Positions 19,240-28,194 are shown, numbered from the stretch's first letter. The stretch is 54,296 nt of DNA from Lachnospiraceae bacterium (GCA_016281385.1 JAEEIN010000137.1:1-54296); one strand, 5' to 3'. Notes: generated by a model from the letters alone, not told the origin. Made by a program: numbers and translations.

Positions 19240-19433
19240 ATTACAGGTGTCCTTCATGCTTCATGAGGGATCTTGATATCGATATGTTCTATGATAAGGA
19301 CAAGAAGGAATACTACTGCTTAAGATGTCAGTACACAGGCACCGAAGAGGATGTCCTTGAGAAAAACAAAATGGCACGATTCAGATACCGCAGCATGATG
19401 AAGAGATATACACTTGAGGAGTTGAGACAGTGA
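19212..19433 (+). CDS. Small zinc-ribbon protein
   Basis: A 73-aa protein with two metal-binding knuckles (CPSC and CLRC) spaced as in a zinc ribbon, followed by a basic helical tail (MARFRYRSMMKRY). Its ATG lies inside the end of the 617-aa gene (28-base overlap), with GAATGAGGAGG upstream as a good ribosome site. Its stop overlaps the following GH53 start. It is probably a real co-translated gene. Its role is unknown; RNA, DNA or protein binding are all possible. Confidence 0.7.
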   Translation: MAQSGKGRLNYRCPSCFMRDLDIDMFYDKDKKEYYCLRCQYTGTEEDVLEKNKMARFRYRSMMKRYTLEELRQ

Positions 19434-20554
19434 TGGAATTTATCAAGGGAATGGATGTATCGACACTCATTGAGGAAGAGGCCTGCGGTGCAAGATATTA
19501 CGACGGAGGAGAAGCCGAGGATCTTTTTGCCATCCTTAAGCGCCACGGGGTGAATTCTGTAAGGCTTCGTCTCTGGAACGATCCCTATTCGCCGGAGGGA
19601 AAGCCCTATGGTGCGGGTACCAACGATCTTGAACGTACCCTTTTGCTGGCAAAGAGGGCAAAAGAGGCCGGAATGGAGATACTTCTTGACTTTCATTACA
19701 GCGATTTCTGGGCAGATCCGGGAAAACAGTTTGTACCGAAGGCATGGGAAGGTCATGACGGAAAGCAGCTTGTGGAAGATGTTTATTCCTATACGGTACA
19801 GGTACTTAAAGAGATGAAGGCTCGCGGTGTCTCTCCCTTTATGGTTCAGGTGGGAAATGAGATCACAAACGGCTGTCTGTGGCCCCTGGGAAACCGCCAT
19901 TATGAAAGGACGGAAGGAGTTAAATGCTATTTTAACCCGATCCTTAAGGAGATCCTTTCAGCAGGAATAAAGGCTGTAAGGGAGATATTACCAAAGGCAA
20001 AGGTGATGCTTCACCTTGATAACGGCGGCAATAACGAACTGTACAGAGACTGGTTCGACGGATATATGGCTTTGGGCGGAGCGGATTTTGACGTAATAGG
20101 ACTTTCCTATTATCCCTTCTGGCACGGAAATCTGAGGGCCCTTGAAAACAATATGAACGACATAGCCCAAAGGTACAAAAAGCCCCTTGTGATAGCAGAG
20201 GTCTCCATGGGTTACACCATGGAAGATTATGCATCCTATGAGGGACTCTCTCCCGAAGAAAGAAAGGGCTATGCCACAAAGGAACATCTGCTTAAGGATC
20301 TGGACTATCCCATGACGAAGGAAGGACAGAAGGCCTTTATGGAACATGTGGTGCGGGTGATAAAGGGTGTGCCCGGAGATCTGGGAAAAGGCTACTATTA
20401 CTGGGAACCTGCGTGGATCCCTGTCAAAGGCTGCGGATGGGCTACTTACGAAGCACTGGAATACACCCATGAATCAGGCCCCTGCGGTAACGAATGGGCC
20501 AATCAGGCACTGTTTGATTATGACGGAAATGCGCTTCCGGCGCTTGATGTATAA
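19430..20554 (+). CDS. Cytoplasmic GH53 galactanase
   Basis: A 374-aa GH53 protein that is essentially a bare catalytic barrel, with no signal peptide or binding module. DFHYSDFWADPGKQ matches the secreted paralogue. Probable acid/base is E144 (VQVGNEITNG) and nucleophile E257 (IAEVSMGYT). The start is GTG 19430, eight bases after GAGGAG; ATG 19433 is also possible. Being intracellular, it probably trims imported beta-1,4-galacto-oligosaccharides, complementing the surface enzyme at 14341. A strong terminator follows the stop. Confidence 0.88.
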   Translation: MMEFIKGMDVSTLIEEEACGARYYDGGEAEDLFAILKRHGVNSVRLRLWNDPYSPEGKPYGAGTNDLERTLLLAKRAKEAGMEILLDFHYSDFWADPGKQFVPKAWEGHDGKQLVEDVYSYTVQVLKEMKARGVSPFMVQVGNEITNGCLWPLGNRHYERTEGVKCYFNPILKEILSAGIKAVREILPKAKVMLHLDNGGNNELYRDWFDGYMALGGADFDVIGLSYYPFWHGNLRALENNMNDIAQRYKKPLVIAEVSMGYTMEDYASYEGLSPEERKGYATKEHLLKDLDYPMTKEGQKAFMEHVVRVIKGVPGDLGKGYYYWEPAWIPVKGCGWATYEALEYTHESGPCGNEWANQALFDYDGNALPALDV

Positions 20555-20579
20555 ACGGTGTATAAATATATGAAATTTG

Positions 20580-20609
20580 CGAGGGGCGGGTTGTTACGCC
20601 CCTCGTTTT
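20580..20609 (+). terminator. Terminator of the galactan operon
   Basis: Perfect 9-base-pair stem CGAGGGGCG/CGCCCCTCG with an 8-base loop and TTTT. The loop contains the -35 hexamer of the next promoter. Confidence 0.85.
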
Positions 20610-20619
20610 GTGATAGAAT
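20591..20619 (+). promoter_or_regulatory. Promoter of tRNA-Gly and possibly the lipoprotein/rSAM pair
   Basis: TTGTTA (20591-20596), a 17-base spacer and TAGAAT (20614-20619) place the start about 10 bases before the tRNA. The -35 box lies in the terminator loop. Confidence 0.55.
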
Positions 20620-20635
20620 TTCTTTACGGGTTATT

Positions 20636-20706
20636 GCGGATATAGTACATCGGTAGTACACGAGCTTCCCAAGCTTGCGAGGCGGGTTCGACTCCCGTTA
20701 TCCGCT
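20636..20706 (+). tRNA. tRNA-Gly (anticodon CCC)
   Basis: Cloverleaf read by eye: acceptor GCGGATA/TATCCGC (7 bp), D-stem GTAC/GTAC, anticodon stem CGAGC/GCTTG around loop TTCCCAA, T-loop TTCGACT, discriminator T. The anticodon is CCC. CCA is not encoded. A run of T follows the 3' end, so transcripts may stop or slow there before the next gene 26 bases on. Confidence 0.93.
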
Positions 20707-20731
20707 TTTTTTGTTTATAAAGGAGAAGTTT

Positions 20732-21016
20732 ATGAGTAAACGAAAGAAGATTACGGGAATAGCGGCATTCTTTTCAATGATCGCTGCTACGTTAAGCGGC
20801 TGCGGAAGTAATTCATTCAGCGCAGAGAACAATCAGGCGGTTGAGATTTACGGTCCACCCGAAATGATCGAGTATCAGAACGAGCACGGAACTCTCGAGG
20901 GCTACAACGATGTATCTAAAAATGAGGAGGAATACGATCCTTCTTTAAATGTTGAGGAATGCATCTACGGCCCGCCCGAAATGTTTGAAGACAATGGAAA
21001 GAATGATCAGGACTGA
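20732..21016 (+). CDS. Small lipoprotein with two YGPPEM repeats, putative radical SAM substrate
   Basis: The true start is ATG 20732 behind AAGGAGAAG; the longer track ORF begins inside the tRNA. It has 94 aa with a signal peptide ending in LSGC (lipidated C24). The mature chain is short, acidic and mostly disordered. It has two copies of IYGPPEM (Tyr at residues 40 and 79) about 39 residues apart, each with acidic residues around it. The radical SAM/SPASM gene starts 23 bases after the stop. This layout matches the lipoprotein-plus-radical-SAM pairs (rSAM-associated lipoprotein families) best known in Bacteroidetes. Modification of the repeats is inferred, not shown. Confidence 0.82.
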   Translation: MSKRKKITGIAAFFSMIAATLSGCGSNSFSAENNQAVEIYGPPEMIEYQNEHGTLEGYNDVSKNEEEYDPSLNVEECIYGPPEMFEDNGKNDQD

Positions 21017-21039
21017 CAAGCCCGGATCTGGAGGAAAAT

Positions 21040-22137
21040 ATGACCTGTAATTCGGGACTTTCCGACGGTATAAAGAAAAAGCACATGAAGGAGCTGGCCG
21101 GATATGTGGACAAAACCTTGCGTCCGCATCCCGTGTTACGCTCCTTGTTTTTTGAAGTTACGACACTTTGTAATGAGCATTGTAAACACTGCGGAAGCAG
21201 ATGCGGAGATGTAAAGGCCGACGATCCTCTGACTTTGGATGAATGGAAAGGGATATTGGATAGGGTTAAATCTGAATTTAACATATCCGAACTGCGGCTT
21301 TGCATCACCGGAGGAGAGCCTTTGCTGATGCCTGAGTTCTTTGAGCTTATGGCCTATGCCCATTCCCTCGGGTTTACATGGGGAATGACCAGCAACGGAA
21401 CTCTTATAACAAAAGAGGCTGCGCTTAAACTTAAAGAAACGGGGATGAGCACTATCTCAATAAGTGTGGACGGCCTTGAAGAAAGCCACGACATCTTCAG
21501 ACAGTCCCCGGGAAGTTACAGAAAGACCATGGAAGGCATTGCGAATCTTCTGGAAACGAAAGCCTTCAAACATGTTCAAATAACAACTGTTGTTCATAAA
21601 GGAAACTATCATGAACTGGATGAAATGTATGAAGTCTTTAAAAAGACGGGAGTACGTTCCTGGAGAGTTATCAACATAGAGCCCATTGGCCGTGCCAAGG
21701 ACGATCCCGAGCTGATGCTTGATAAGGAGCAATACCGTGGACTGATAGATTTCATCAGAAAACATCGGTTTGAAGATAAGATGCAGGTCAGCTACGGCTG
21801 CAGTCATTATCTCGGAGTGGAAGACGAGAGGGAAGTAAGGCCCTGGTACTTTCTCTGCAATGCGGGCGTATACACCGCAAGCATCATGAATAACGGAAAC
21901 ATCGGGGCATGTCTTGATATAGAGAGACGTCCCGAAGTGATATTCGGGAATATAAGGAAAGACAGCCTTAAGGAGGTCTGGGAGAAGGGCTTTGAGATAT
22001 TCAGAACCGATTTCAGAAAGACCGGCCAATGCAAAAGGTGTAAACAATACCGCTTTTGCAGGGGTGATTCTTTCCATACCTGGGATTTTGATAAAATGGA
22101 ACCCGGGATCTGTATGTATAAGATGCTCAATGAATAA
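21040..22137 (+). CDS. Radical SAM/SPASM peptide-modifying enzyme
   Basis: A 365-aa enzyme with the radical SAM cluster motif C44-x3-C48-x2-C51 (CNEHCKHC), glycine-rich ITGGEPLL, and SISVDGLEESHD typical of this superfamily. The C-terminal SPASM region (about 270-362) carries many cysteines (CNAG, GACLDIE, CKRCKQYRFC, GICMY) able to bind auxiliary iron-sulfur clusters. SPASM enzymes usually modify ribosomal peptides. Its nearest partner is the YGPPEM lipoprotein, preceded by GGAGG at good spacing. It resembles the rSAM_w_lipo type (TIGR04133-like); exact family membership was not tested. The chemistry (thioether, C-C or other crosslink) is unknown. Confidence 0.88.
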   Translation: MTCNSGLSDGIKKKHMKELAGYVDKTLRPHPVLRSLFFEVTTLCNEHCKHCGSRCGDVKADDPLTLDEWKGILDRVKSEFNISELRLCITGGEPLLMPEFFELMAYAHSLGFTWGMTSNGTLITKEAALKLKETGMSTISISVDGLEESHDIFRQSPGSYRKTMEGIANLLETKAFKHVQITTVVHKGNYHELDEMYEVFKKTGVRSWRVINIEPIGRAKDDPELMLDKEQYRGLIDFIRKHRFEDKMQVSYGCSHYLGVEDEREVRPWYFLCNAGVYTASIMNNGNIGACLDIERRPEVIFGNIRKDSLKEVWEKGFEIFRTDFRKTGQCKRCKQYRFCRGDSFHTWDFDKMEPGICMYKMLNE

Positions 22138-22172
22138 AGATCAGGCTTTTCAGAAGGAGGACGAGTGATTAA

Positions 22173-24887
22173 ATGAAGATTTTACTTTTTGAAAACAATT
22201 CAAAAACCCGCTTTTTTGCTGAATCGAAGGCTTTCGGCGGTGTGAAGAAGATTGCTTCAAAAGTCATCGGAGATTTCAATAATGTGACCGGTGCGGAGGA
22301 AGTGCTTCATGATACCGACGAAACAATAACGGGTGGTTTTGAAAATGCCGTTTTGTTTGCGACCATGGGGAAAAGCTCTGTTCTTGAGTCTTTTTCCGAT
22401 GATCTGAAGGATTTGGCCGGAAAGAACGAATGTTTCAAATATCTTATAAAAAATGATGTGATCCCCGGCGCAAAGAGGACGCTGATCATTGCCGGAAGCG
22501 ACAAACGCGGAACCATATACGGAATGTTTTCTTTTTCCGAGATGATGGGAGTGACTCCCCTTGTTTACTGGGGCGATTCGGTGATACCTCACAAGGATCC
22601 CCTTAATGTGGATTTCTTCGATGGATTTTTATCCAAGGAGCCTTCGGTTAAATACCGCGGCTTCTTCATAAACGATGAATGGCCCTGCTACGGTAACTGG
22701 ACCACCGAGCATTTCGGCGGCTTCAATGCAAAGATGTACGACCATGTATTTGAACTTCTTTTAAGGCTTAAGGGTAATTACCTTTGGCCTGCCATGTGGT
22801 CTTCCAATTTCGCATGGGACGGTCCGGGACTTAAATCCTATGAGCTTGCGGATGAATACGGTGTTGTTATCGGAAATTCCCATCACGAGCCCTGTCTTCG
22901 TGCCGGAGCCGAGTACGGGAAGGTAAGGGGCAAGGACAGCCCTTACGGTGATGCATGGAACTTTATCACCAATCCCGACGGTATCAGAAAGTTCTGGGAG
23001 GATTCACTTAACGAACGCGCGCATCTTGAAAGCGTGGTTACCGTGGGAATGCGAGGCGAGGCCGACAGTAAGATCCTCGGTGAGAACGCAACCCTTAAGG
23101 ACAATATCGATCTTTTAAGAAATGTAATAACCTGTCAGAAGGAGCTTCTTGCAACCCAGGAGGCAAGGCTCGGACATAAGCTTCCCAAAATGCTTGCCCT
23201 TTATAAAGAGGTTGAGCCTTTCTATTACGGCGATGCAGATACCGAGGGGCTCTGCGGCTGGAAGGAGCTTGACGATGTCATTCTTATGCTCTGTGAGGAT
23301 AATCACGGCTGGTTAAGGACGCTTCCGGATGAGAAGATGCGTGATCATCCCGCAGGCTTCGGTATGTATTATCATGTTGATTATCACGGTGATCCCATCT
23401 CTTACGAGTGGATCAATTCAACTCCCATAAAGAAGATCAGAAAAGAGATGAAACGGGCTTACGAAAGCGGCGTTCGTTCCCTCTGGATCTTAAATGTGGG
23501 GGATCTTAAGCATAACGAGTTCCCTCTCGCGTTCTTTTTACAGATGGCTTACGATTTCGAGGAGTGGGGAGAAACGGAAAGATGTGACGAATTCACGGAG
23601 CTGTTCTTGAAGAACCATTTCGGCAATCTTCTTTCCGCAGATCAGCTTAAGAAGGCGGTTTACGTGCTTACGGAGACTGTTGACATTAACGGAACAAGGA
23701 GGCCTGAGGCACTTAATCCCGAAATCTATCATCCCTGCCATTACAATGAAGCCGATCGCATGCTTGAGAGAGCCGAGAAGCTTGAACGTACGGCGGAGGC
23801 TCTTTACAAGGAGATACCCGAGGGTGCAAAGGACGCTTTCTACAGTCTGATGCTCTTCCAGACCAGGGCTGCGGTGAATCTTTTGAGAATGCACCTCTAT
23901 GCCGGCAAGAACAAACTCTTTGCGCTTCAGGGAAGGAAGAAGGCAAACGAAATGGCTGACCTTGTTACCCTGGCAATCGAGCGCGACAGGGCCATTGCCA
24001 AGGAATTCTCCGAATTCGCTGACGAGAAGTGGAAGGGCATGGAGCTTGCTCCTCACATCGGTTTCACCAAATGGAACGAGGACGGCTGCAGATATCCCAT
24101 CAGGATGCGTGTTGAGCCTGTAAATCATCCGAGAATGACCCTTGTCCGCAATGACGAGGAATGGGTATATGACAAGAAGTACGGCGCGCCCATGTGTATT
24201 GTTTTTGATGATTTCCTTTATGAAGGATCCGATACGGCAAAATTTACTGTCTGCAATACCGGAACCGGAGCTTTCGATTATACGATAACCGTGCCCGACA
24301 ATGACTGGGTAACCTTTGACAAGGCTTCCGGTCATGTTGATAACGAAGATGAGATCACCGTTACCGTGGATCGTTCAAAGATCCCCGGAAACGAGGGTGA
24401 AGTCGTGGCCCGCGTGTCTGACGGAGATACTGTTGTTGAAGTTGCGGTTAAGGGAAGAAAGATCCCCGCAGGGGAAGGCCTAAAGTTAAGACGTTTCGGC
24501 TATATCCTTACCAAGGACAATTCTTCTTCCAAGGATAAGTGGATCATAGATGCGGAAAAAGAAGGGGAATACGATCTTACGATGTGGTTCGATCCCGTTA
24601 ACCCTCCCCACAGAGACGGTATCCTTGAGTATGTTACCGTTGTGAGCGGAAAGAAGACTGTTGCAAATGCCGTGCATGAAGGCTACAGGGCAGGTGAAGC
24701 TTACGAGCGCACATGGGCAAAGGGTGTTCTTGATCACAGACGCGAATGCGTACAGAAAATCTTTCTTAAGAAAGGCCTTAATGAGATCGAGATCCCTTAC
24801 AACGGAAACGGACTTTATCTTCAAAAAGCATTTGTAAGCAACGAGGAACACAAGCCTCTTGCAAGTTATCTTGGACCCCAGATCTGA
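22173..24887 (+). CDS. GH115 alpha-glucuronidase
   Basis: A 904-aa protein with the GH115 layout: an N-terminal alpha/beta domain (GTIYGMFSFSEMMGV), a large barrel (FINDEWPCYGNW, GNYLWPAMWSSNF, GMRGEAD, WILNVGDLK), and C-terminal helical and beta-sandwich domains, the last near 790-895. GH115 enzymes remove (4-O-methyl)-glucuronic acid from glucuronoxylan or its oligomers. No signal peptide is present, so it should act on imported oligosaccharides. GGAGG lies about 12 bases before the ATG. A terminator separates it from the GH3 gene, which probably works in the same xylan pathway. Confidence 0.92.
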   Translation: MKILLFENNSKTRFFAESKAFGGVKKIASKVIGDFNNVTGAEEVLHDTDETITGGFENAVLFATMGKSSVLESFSDDLKDLAGKNECFKYLIKNDVIPGAKRTLIIAGSDKRGTIYGMFSFSEMMGVTPLVYWGDSVIPHKDPLNVDFFDGFLSKEPSVKYRGFFINDEWPCYGNWTTEHFGGFNAKMYDHVFELLLRLKGNYLWPAMWSSNFAWDGPGLKSYELADEYGVVIGNSHHEPCLRAGAEYGKVRGKDSPYGDAWNFITNPDGIRKFWEDSLNERAHLESVVTVGMRGEADSKILGENATLKDNIDLLRNVITCQKELLATQEARLGHKLPKMLALYKEVEPFYYGDADTEGLCGWKELDDVILMLCEDNHGWLRTLPDEKMRDHPAGFGMYYHVDYHGDPISYEWINSTPIKKIRKEMKRAYESGVRSLWILNVGDLKHNEFPLAFFLQMAYDFEEWGETERCDEFTELFLKNHFGNLLSADQLKKAVYVLTETVDINGTRRPEALNPEIYHPCHYNEADRMLERAEKLERTAEALYKEIPEGAKDAFYSLMLFQTRAAVNLLRMHLYAGKNKLFALQGRKKANEMADLVTLAIERDRAIAKEFSEFADEKWKGMELAPHIGFTKWNEDGCRYPIRMRVEPVNHPRMTLVRNDEEWVYDKKYGAPMCIVFDDFLYEGSDTAKFTVCNTGTGAFDYTITVPDNDWVTFDKASGHVDNEDEITVTVDRSKIPGNEGEVVARVSDGDTVVEVAVKGRKIPAGEGLKLRRFGYILTKDNSSSKDKWIIDAEKEGEYDLTMWFDPVNPPHRDGILEYVTVVSGKKTVANAVHEGYRAGEAYERTWAKGVLDHRRECVQKIFLKKGLNEIEIPYNGNGLYLQKAFVSNEEHKPLASYLGPQI

Positions 24888-24897
24888 TGAATGACGA

Positions 24898-24926
24898 CCC
24901 GCGCACTTCGGTGTGCGGGCCTTTTT
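24898..24926 (+). terminator. Rho-independent terminator after GH115
   Basis: Stem CCCGCGCAC/GTGTGCGGG (9 bp, one G-U) with a TTCG loop, followed by CCTTTTTG. Confidence 0.88.
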
Positions 24927-25021
24927 GTTTTTATATCATTTCGCAAATATTGACTAATTGTACGCAAGAGATAACGAGCAAAGAAAAAGCCCTTTATTTA
25001 TACTGTTCCCATAACTGAAAA

Positions 25022-25036
25022 TAGGTTAAAAACCTA
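25022..25036. repeat. Inverted repeat in the GH3 leader
   Basis: TAGGTT-AAA-AACCTA, a perfect 6-base inverted repeat between a possible -10 (TATACT at 24999-25004) and the GH3 ribosome site. It could be an operator or a weak mRNA hairpin. No matching -35 box was found. Confidence 0.4.
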
Positions 25037-25061
25037 AATCGTATCGTAGAGGGAGAGTTAA

Positions 25062-27227
25062 ATGGATATCTCAGCAAACGAAAAAAAGACAAACGAATAC
25101 AGAGAAAGGGCAAGGGAACTTGTTAAGCAGATGACGCTTGACGAGAAGGTTTCCCAGACCCTTCATACCGCTCCCGCAGTTGAAAGGCTCGGAATAAAGG
25201 CTTACAACTGGTGGAACGAGGCTCTTCACGGAGTTGCGAGAGCAGGCGTTGCAACGGTTTTCCCCCAGGCCATCGGCCTTGCGGCAACCTTTGACGAGGA
25301 CTTCCTTGAGACCCTCGGAGACGCAGTCTCCACCGAGGCAAGGGGTAAGTTCAACATGCAGCAGAAATTTGAAGATACCGATATCTACAAGGGTCTTACC
25401 TTCTGGGCACCTAACGTAAATATCTTCAGAGATCCCAGGTGGGGCAGAGGCCACGAGACCTACGGTGAGGATCCCTTCCTTACATCAAGGCTCGGTGTCC
25501 GTTACATCGAAGGCCTTCAGGGACATAACGAGGAGTACTTAAAGGTAGCTGCCTGTGCCAAGCACTTCGCAGTTCACTCAGGTCCCGAGGCTGTAAGACA
25601 TCACTTTGATGCGAAGGCTACCAGGCAGGATATGTACGAGACCTACCTTCCCGCATTTAAGTCCTGCGTACAGGAAGCAAATGTTGAGATCGTAATGGGC
25701 GCATACAACAGAACCAACGGCGAACCCTGCTGCGGGAGCAAGACCCTTCTCATCGATCTCTTAAGGGATACATGGGGATTCAAGGGCCATGTTACATCCG
25801 ACTGCTGGGCAATCAGAGATTTCCACGAAGGACATCACGTAACCAAAGATCCCGTTGAGTCCGTTGCGATGGCTATGAATAACGGCTGTGATCTCAACTG
25901 CGGCAACCTTTTCGTCTACCTTAAACAGGCTGTTGAAGAAGGTCTTGTGGATGAAAGCAGACTCGATGAGGCACTTGTAAACCTCTTCGCAACAAGAATG
26001 AAACTCGGCGTATTCGATCACAAGGGAGACAATCCTTTTGACAAGATCGGATATGAGGCGGTAGATACAAAGGAGAACAGAGAGCTTAACCGCAAGGCTG
26101 CAGAGAAGTGTGTTGTTCTTCTTAAGAATGAGGGAGGACTTCTTCCTTTAGATAAGTCAAAGTTAAAGACCATCGGTGTAGTGGGACCCAACGCAGATTC
26201 CAGAGCCGCTCTTGTAGGTAACTACGAGGGAACCTCTTCAAGATATGTAACGATCCTTGAAGGAATCCAGGATTATGTGGGCGACGATGTAAGGGTAAGG
26301 TACTCCGAAGGATGTCATTTATATAAGGACAAAACCTCTAACCTCGCCAACGGTGTTGAGCGTTATTCCGAGGTTAAGGAGGTTTGTGAGGAGAGCGATG
26401 TCGTTATCGTTTGTCTCGGACTTGACGCAACTCTTGAAGGTGAAGAGGGTGATACCGGTAACGAGTACGGAAGCGGTGACAAGCCCAACTTAAGCCTTCC
26501 CGGAAGACAGAACGAGATCTTAAGGATCTGCGCAGAGAGCGGAAAGCCTGTGATCCTTCTTCTTCTTGCAGGTTCGGCAATGGATATCGCTTATGCAGAC
26601 GCAAAGGTTCCTGCGATCCTTGACTGCTGGTATCCCGGTGCTCAGGGCGGACACGGTGTTGCAAACATCTTATTCGGTGAGTGCAGCCCCGAAGGAAAGC
26701 TTCCCGTAACCTTCTACAGAACGACGGACGAACTTCCCGACTTCGAGGATTACTCCATGGAGGGAAGAACCTACAGATACATGAAGAACGATCCGCTTTA
26801 TTCCTTCGGATACGGACTTTCCTATACGGATTTTGATTTTGAATATATTAAGGCCGACAATGACAAGGTGACCGAAAACGGCATGAACGTTACCGTAAAG
26901 GTTACAAACAAGGGCAAATATGACTCGGGAGAAGCGGTTGAGGTATACGTTAAGTCCATCCCTTCGGATAAGGCTTCAAACGTTCCCAACTTCCAGCTTA
27001 AGGGACTTAAGAAGATCTTCCTTAAAGCAGGCGAGAGCAGGGAAGTTACCGTAAATCTTCCTGCATCCGCATTCGCACTCTTTGATGAAGAGGGCAGACA
27101 GCTTGTTCACAAAGGAAACTTTGTGGTATATGCCGGAAATCAGGCACCGGATGAAAGAAGTGCCGAACTTACCGGAAAGAGACCTCTTGAACTTACCTTT
27201 GAATGTGGCGAGACATTTGAACTTTGA
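25062..27227 (+). CDS. GH3 beta-xylosidase
   Basis: A 721-aa cytoplasmic enzyme with typical GH3 architecture: an N-terminal barrel (NWWNEALHGVARAG, PNVNIFRDPRWGRGHETYGE), probable nucleophile D247 in VTSDCWAIRD, an alpha/beta sandwich domain (GVVGPNADS, VVIVCLGLD) and a C-terminal fibronectin-III-like domain (VTVKVTNKGKYDSGEAVEVY). The NWWNEALHG and RWGRGHETYGE motifs favour the beta-xylosidase subgroup over beta-glucosidases. With the GH115 enzyme it would break down glucuronoxylan oligomers. GAGGGAGAG precedes the ATG. Arabinofuranosidase side activity is possible. Confidence 0.9.
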   Translation: MDISANEKKTNEYRERARELVKQMTLDEKVSQTLHTAPAVERLGIKAYNWWNEALHGVARAGVATVFPQAIGLAATFDEDFLETLGDAVSTEARGKFNMQQKFEDTDIYKGLTFWAPNVNIFRDPRWGRGHETYGEDPFLTSRLGVRYIEGLQGHNEEYLKVAACAKHFAVHSGPEAVRHHFDAKATRQDMYETYLPAFKSCVQEANVEIVMGAYNRTNGEPCCGSKTLLIDLLRDTWGFKGHVTSDCWAIRDFHEGHHVTKDPVESVAMAMNNGCDLNCGNLFVYLKQAVEEGLVDESRLDEALVNLFATRMKLGVFDHKGDNPFDKIGYEAVDTKENRELNRKAAEKCVVLLKNEGGLLPLDKSKLKTIGVVGPNADSRAALVGNYEGTSSRYVTILEGIQDYVGDDVRVRYSEGCHLYKDKTSNLANGVERYSEVKEVCEESDVVIVCLGLDATLEGEEGDTGNEYGSGDKPNLSLPGRQNEILRICAESGKPVILLLLAGSAMDIAYADAKVPAILDCWYPGAQGGHGVANILFGECSPEGKLPVTFYRTTDELPDFEDYSMEGRTYRYMKNDPLYSFGYGLSYTDFDFEYIKADNDKVTENGMNVTVKVTNKGKYDSGEAVEVYVKSIPSDKASNVPNFQLKGLKKIFLKAGESREVTVNLPASAFALFDEEGRQLVHKGNFVVYAGNQAPDERSAELTGKRPLELTFECGETFEL

Positions 27228-27237
27228 TGGGTCAAAG

Positions 27238-27268
27238 AAGACCGTCGGCTTTGTGCCGGCGGTCTTTG
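27238..27268 (+). terminator. Terminator between convergent GH3 and mgtC genes
   Basis: Twelve-base-pair stem AAGACCGTCGGC/GCCGGCGGTCTT (one G-U) and a short T run. It lies between convergent genes and could serve both directions. Confidence 0.8.
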
Positions 27269-27280
27269 TTATTGCTGATA

Positions 27281-28009
27281 TTAATTGATGGATGAGCAGC
27301 TTGCGCTTTTGACACCTTCCAATGATCCAAGGAAAATGTTCAGATCGTCAAGGGTTATGGCTCTGTTTGATTTAAGGGTGATGCTGTAGTTTGCGTATCC
27401 TTCTTCATCGATCTTTATCTTGCTCTCAAGTATCTCCGCATTTTTTGAGGCGATGTATCTGTTAAGCGCCTCATTCACGGAAGCGGAATTCCTGACCACG
27501 AACCTTAACTGAGTGGTGCTTACCGAATCCATTCCGCCGCGGAATTTAAAGAGGCATATCTGGATGAGAAGAAGAACAACGGTGGTAAATATTCCTATAT
27601 AATACATTCCCGATCCGAGGGCTAAGCCGATACCTGCGGTTGCCCAAAGACCTGCGGCAGTGGTAAGGCCCTTTGTGGCGTTTCCGTTATGGAAGATAAC
27701 GCCGGCACCGAGGAAACCGATACCGCTTACAACCTGGGCCGCTATTCTGGCGGGATCCGCACCTCGTGTTCCCATTAAGAGAACATCTCCGCCGGCTGCA
27801 AGATCCACAAATGCGTATTTTGAAACCAGCATCATAAGGGCCGAGGCAACACAGACAATGAGGTGTGTCCTGATACCCGCCTCCTTAAGACGTTTGCTTC
27901 TTTCGAAGCCGATGGCGATACCGCAGGCGCAGGCCACAACGATGCGAAGTGCAAACTCGGCATACTGAATCAGCGAAAAATGCTGCTGCAATAATTCGGA
28001 GTAAGTCAT
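27281..28009 (-). CDS. MgtC/SapB family membrane protein
   Basis: A 242-aa protein with the MgtC signature (RIVVACACGIAIGFERS, GIRTHLIVCVASALMMLVS, GIGFLGAGVIF, GLTTAAGLWATAGIGLALG) over about five membrane helices. A C-terminal soluble ACT-like domain (about 165-242) follows. MgtC-type proteins act in magnesium-limited growth and modulate the F-ATPase in some species. AAGGAG precedes the start, and a consensus promoter lies upstream. It is transcribed away from the Pel-type locus and is probably unrelated to it. Confidence 0.9.
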   Translation of the reverse strand: MTYSELLQQHFSLIQYAEFALRIVVACACGIAIGFERSKRLKEAGIRTHLIVCVASALMMLVSKYAFVDLAAGGDVLLMGTRGADPARIAAQVVSGIGFLGAGVIFHNGNATKGLTTAAGLWATAGIGLALGSGMYYIGIFTTVVLLLIQICLFKFRGGMDSVSTTQLRFVVRNSASVNEALNRYIASKNAEILESKIKIDEEGYANYSITLKSNRAITLDDLNIFLGSLEGVKSASCSSIN

Positions 28010-28039
28010 AGGGTTTCTCCTTGAATTTTTATTAATAAA

Positions 28040-28068
28040 ATTATATCAATGTTGCAACTTAATAACAA
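28040..28068 (-). promoter_or_regulatory. Promoter of the mgtC gene
   Basis: On the minus strand TTGTTA (28068-28063), 17 bases, then a perfect TATAAT (28045-28040). The start would fall about 25 bases before the mgtC ATG. Confidence 0.72.
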
Positions 28069-28194
28069 CATGGAAAAGGCCGTTTTTTATAACCCTTTCG
28101 GTGGAAAGATGCAACGAAAACGATTACGTTTTGATTTACATAAATTATTTCAAGAAATTTCGCCTAAGGGGGTTGTATTATTATAAAACTTGTG

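Noticed and set aside
20636-22137. Mobile element inserted at tRNA-Gly
   Set aside because: No integrase, no direct repeat of the tRNA 3' end and no transposase were seen in the following genes.
23538-24335. 265-aa minus-strand ORF
   Set aside because: Lies wholly inside the GH115 gene on the other strand and shows no family motif; a shadow frame.
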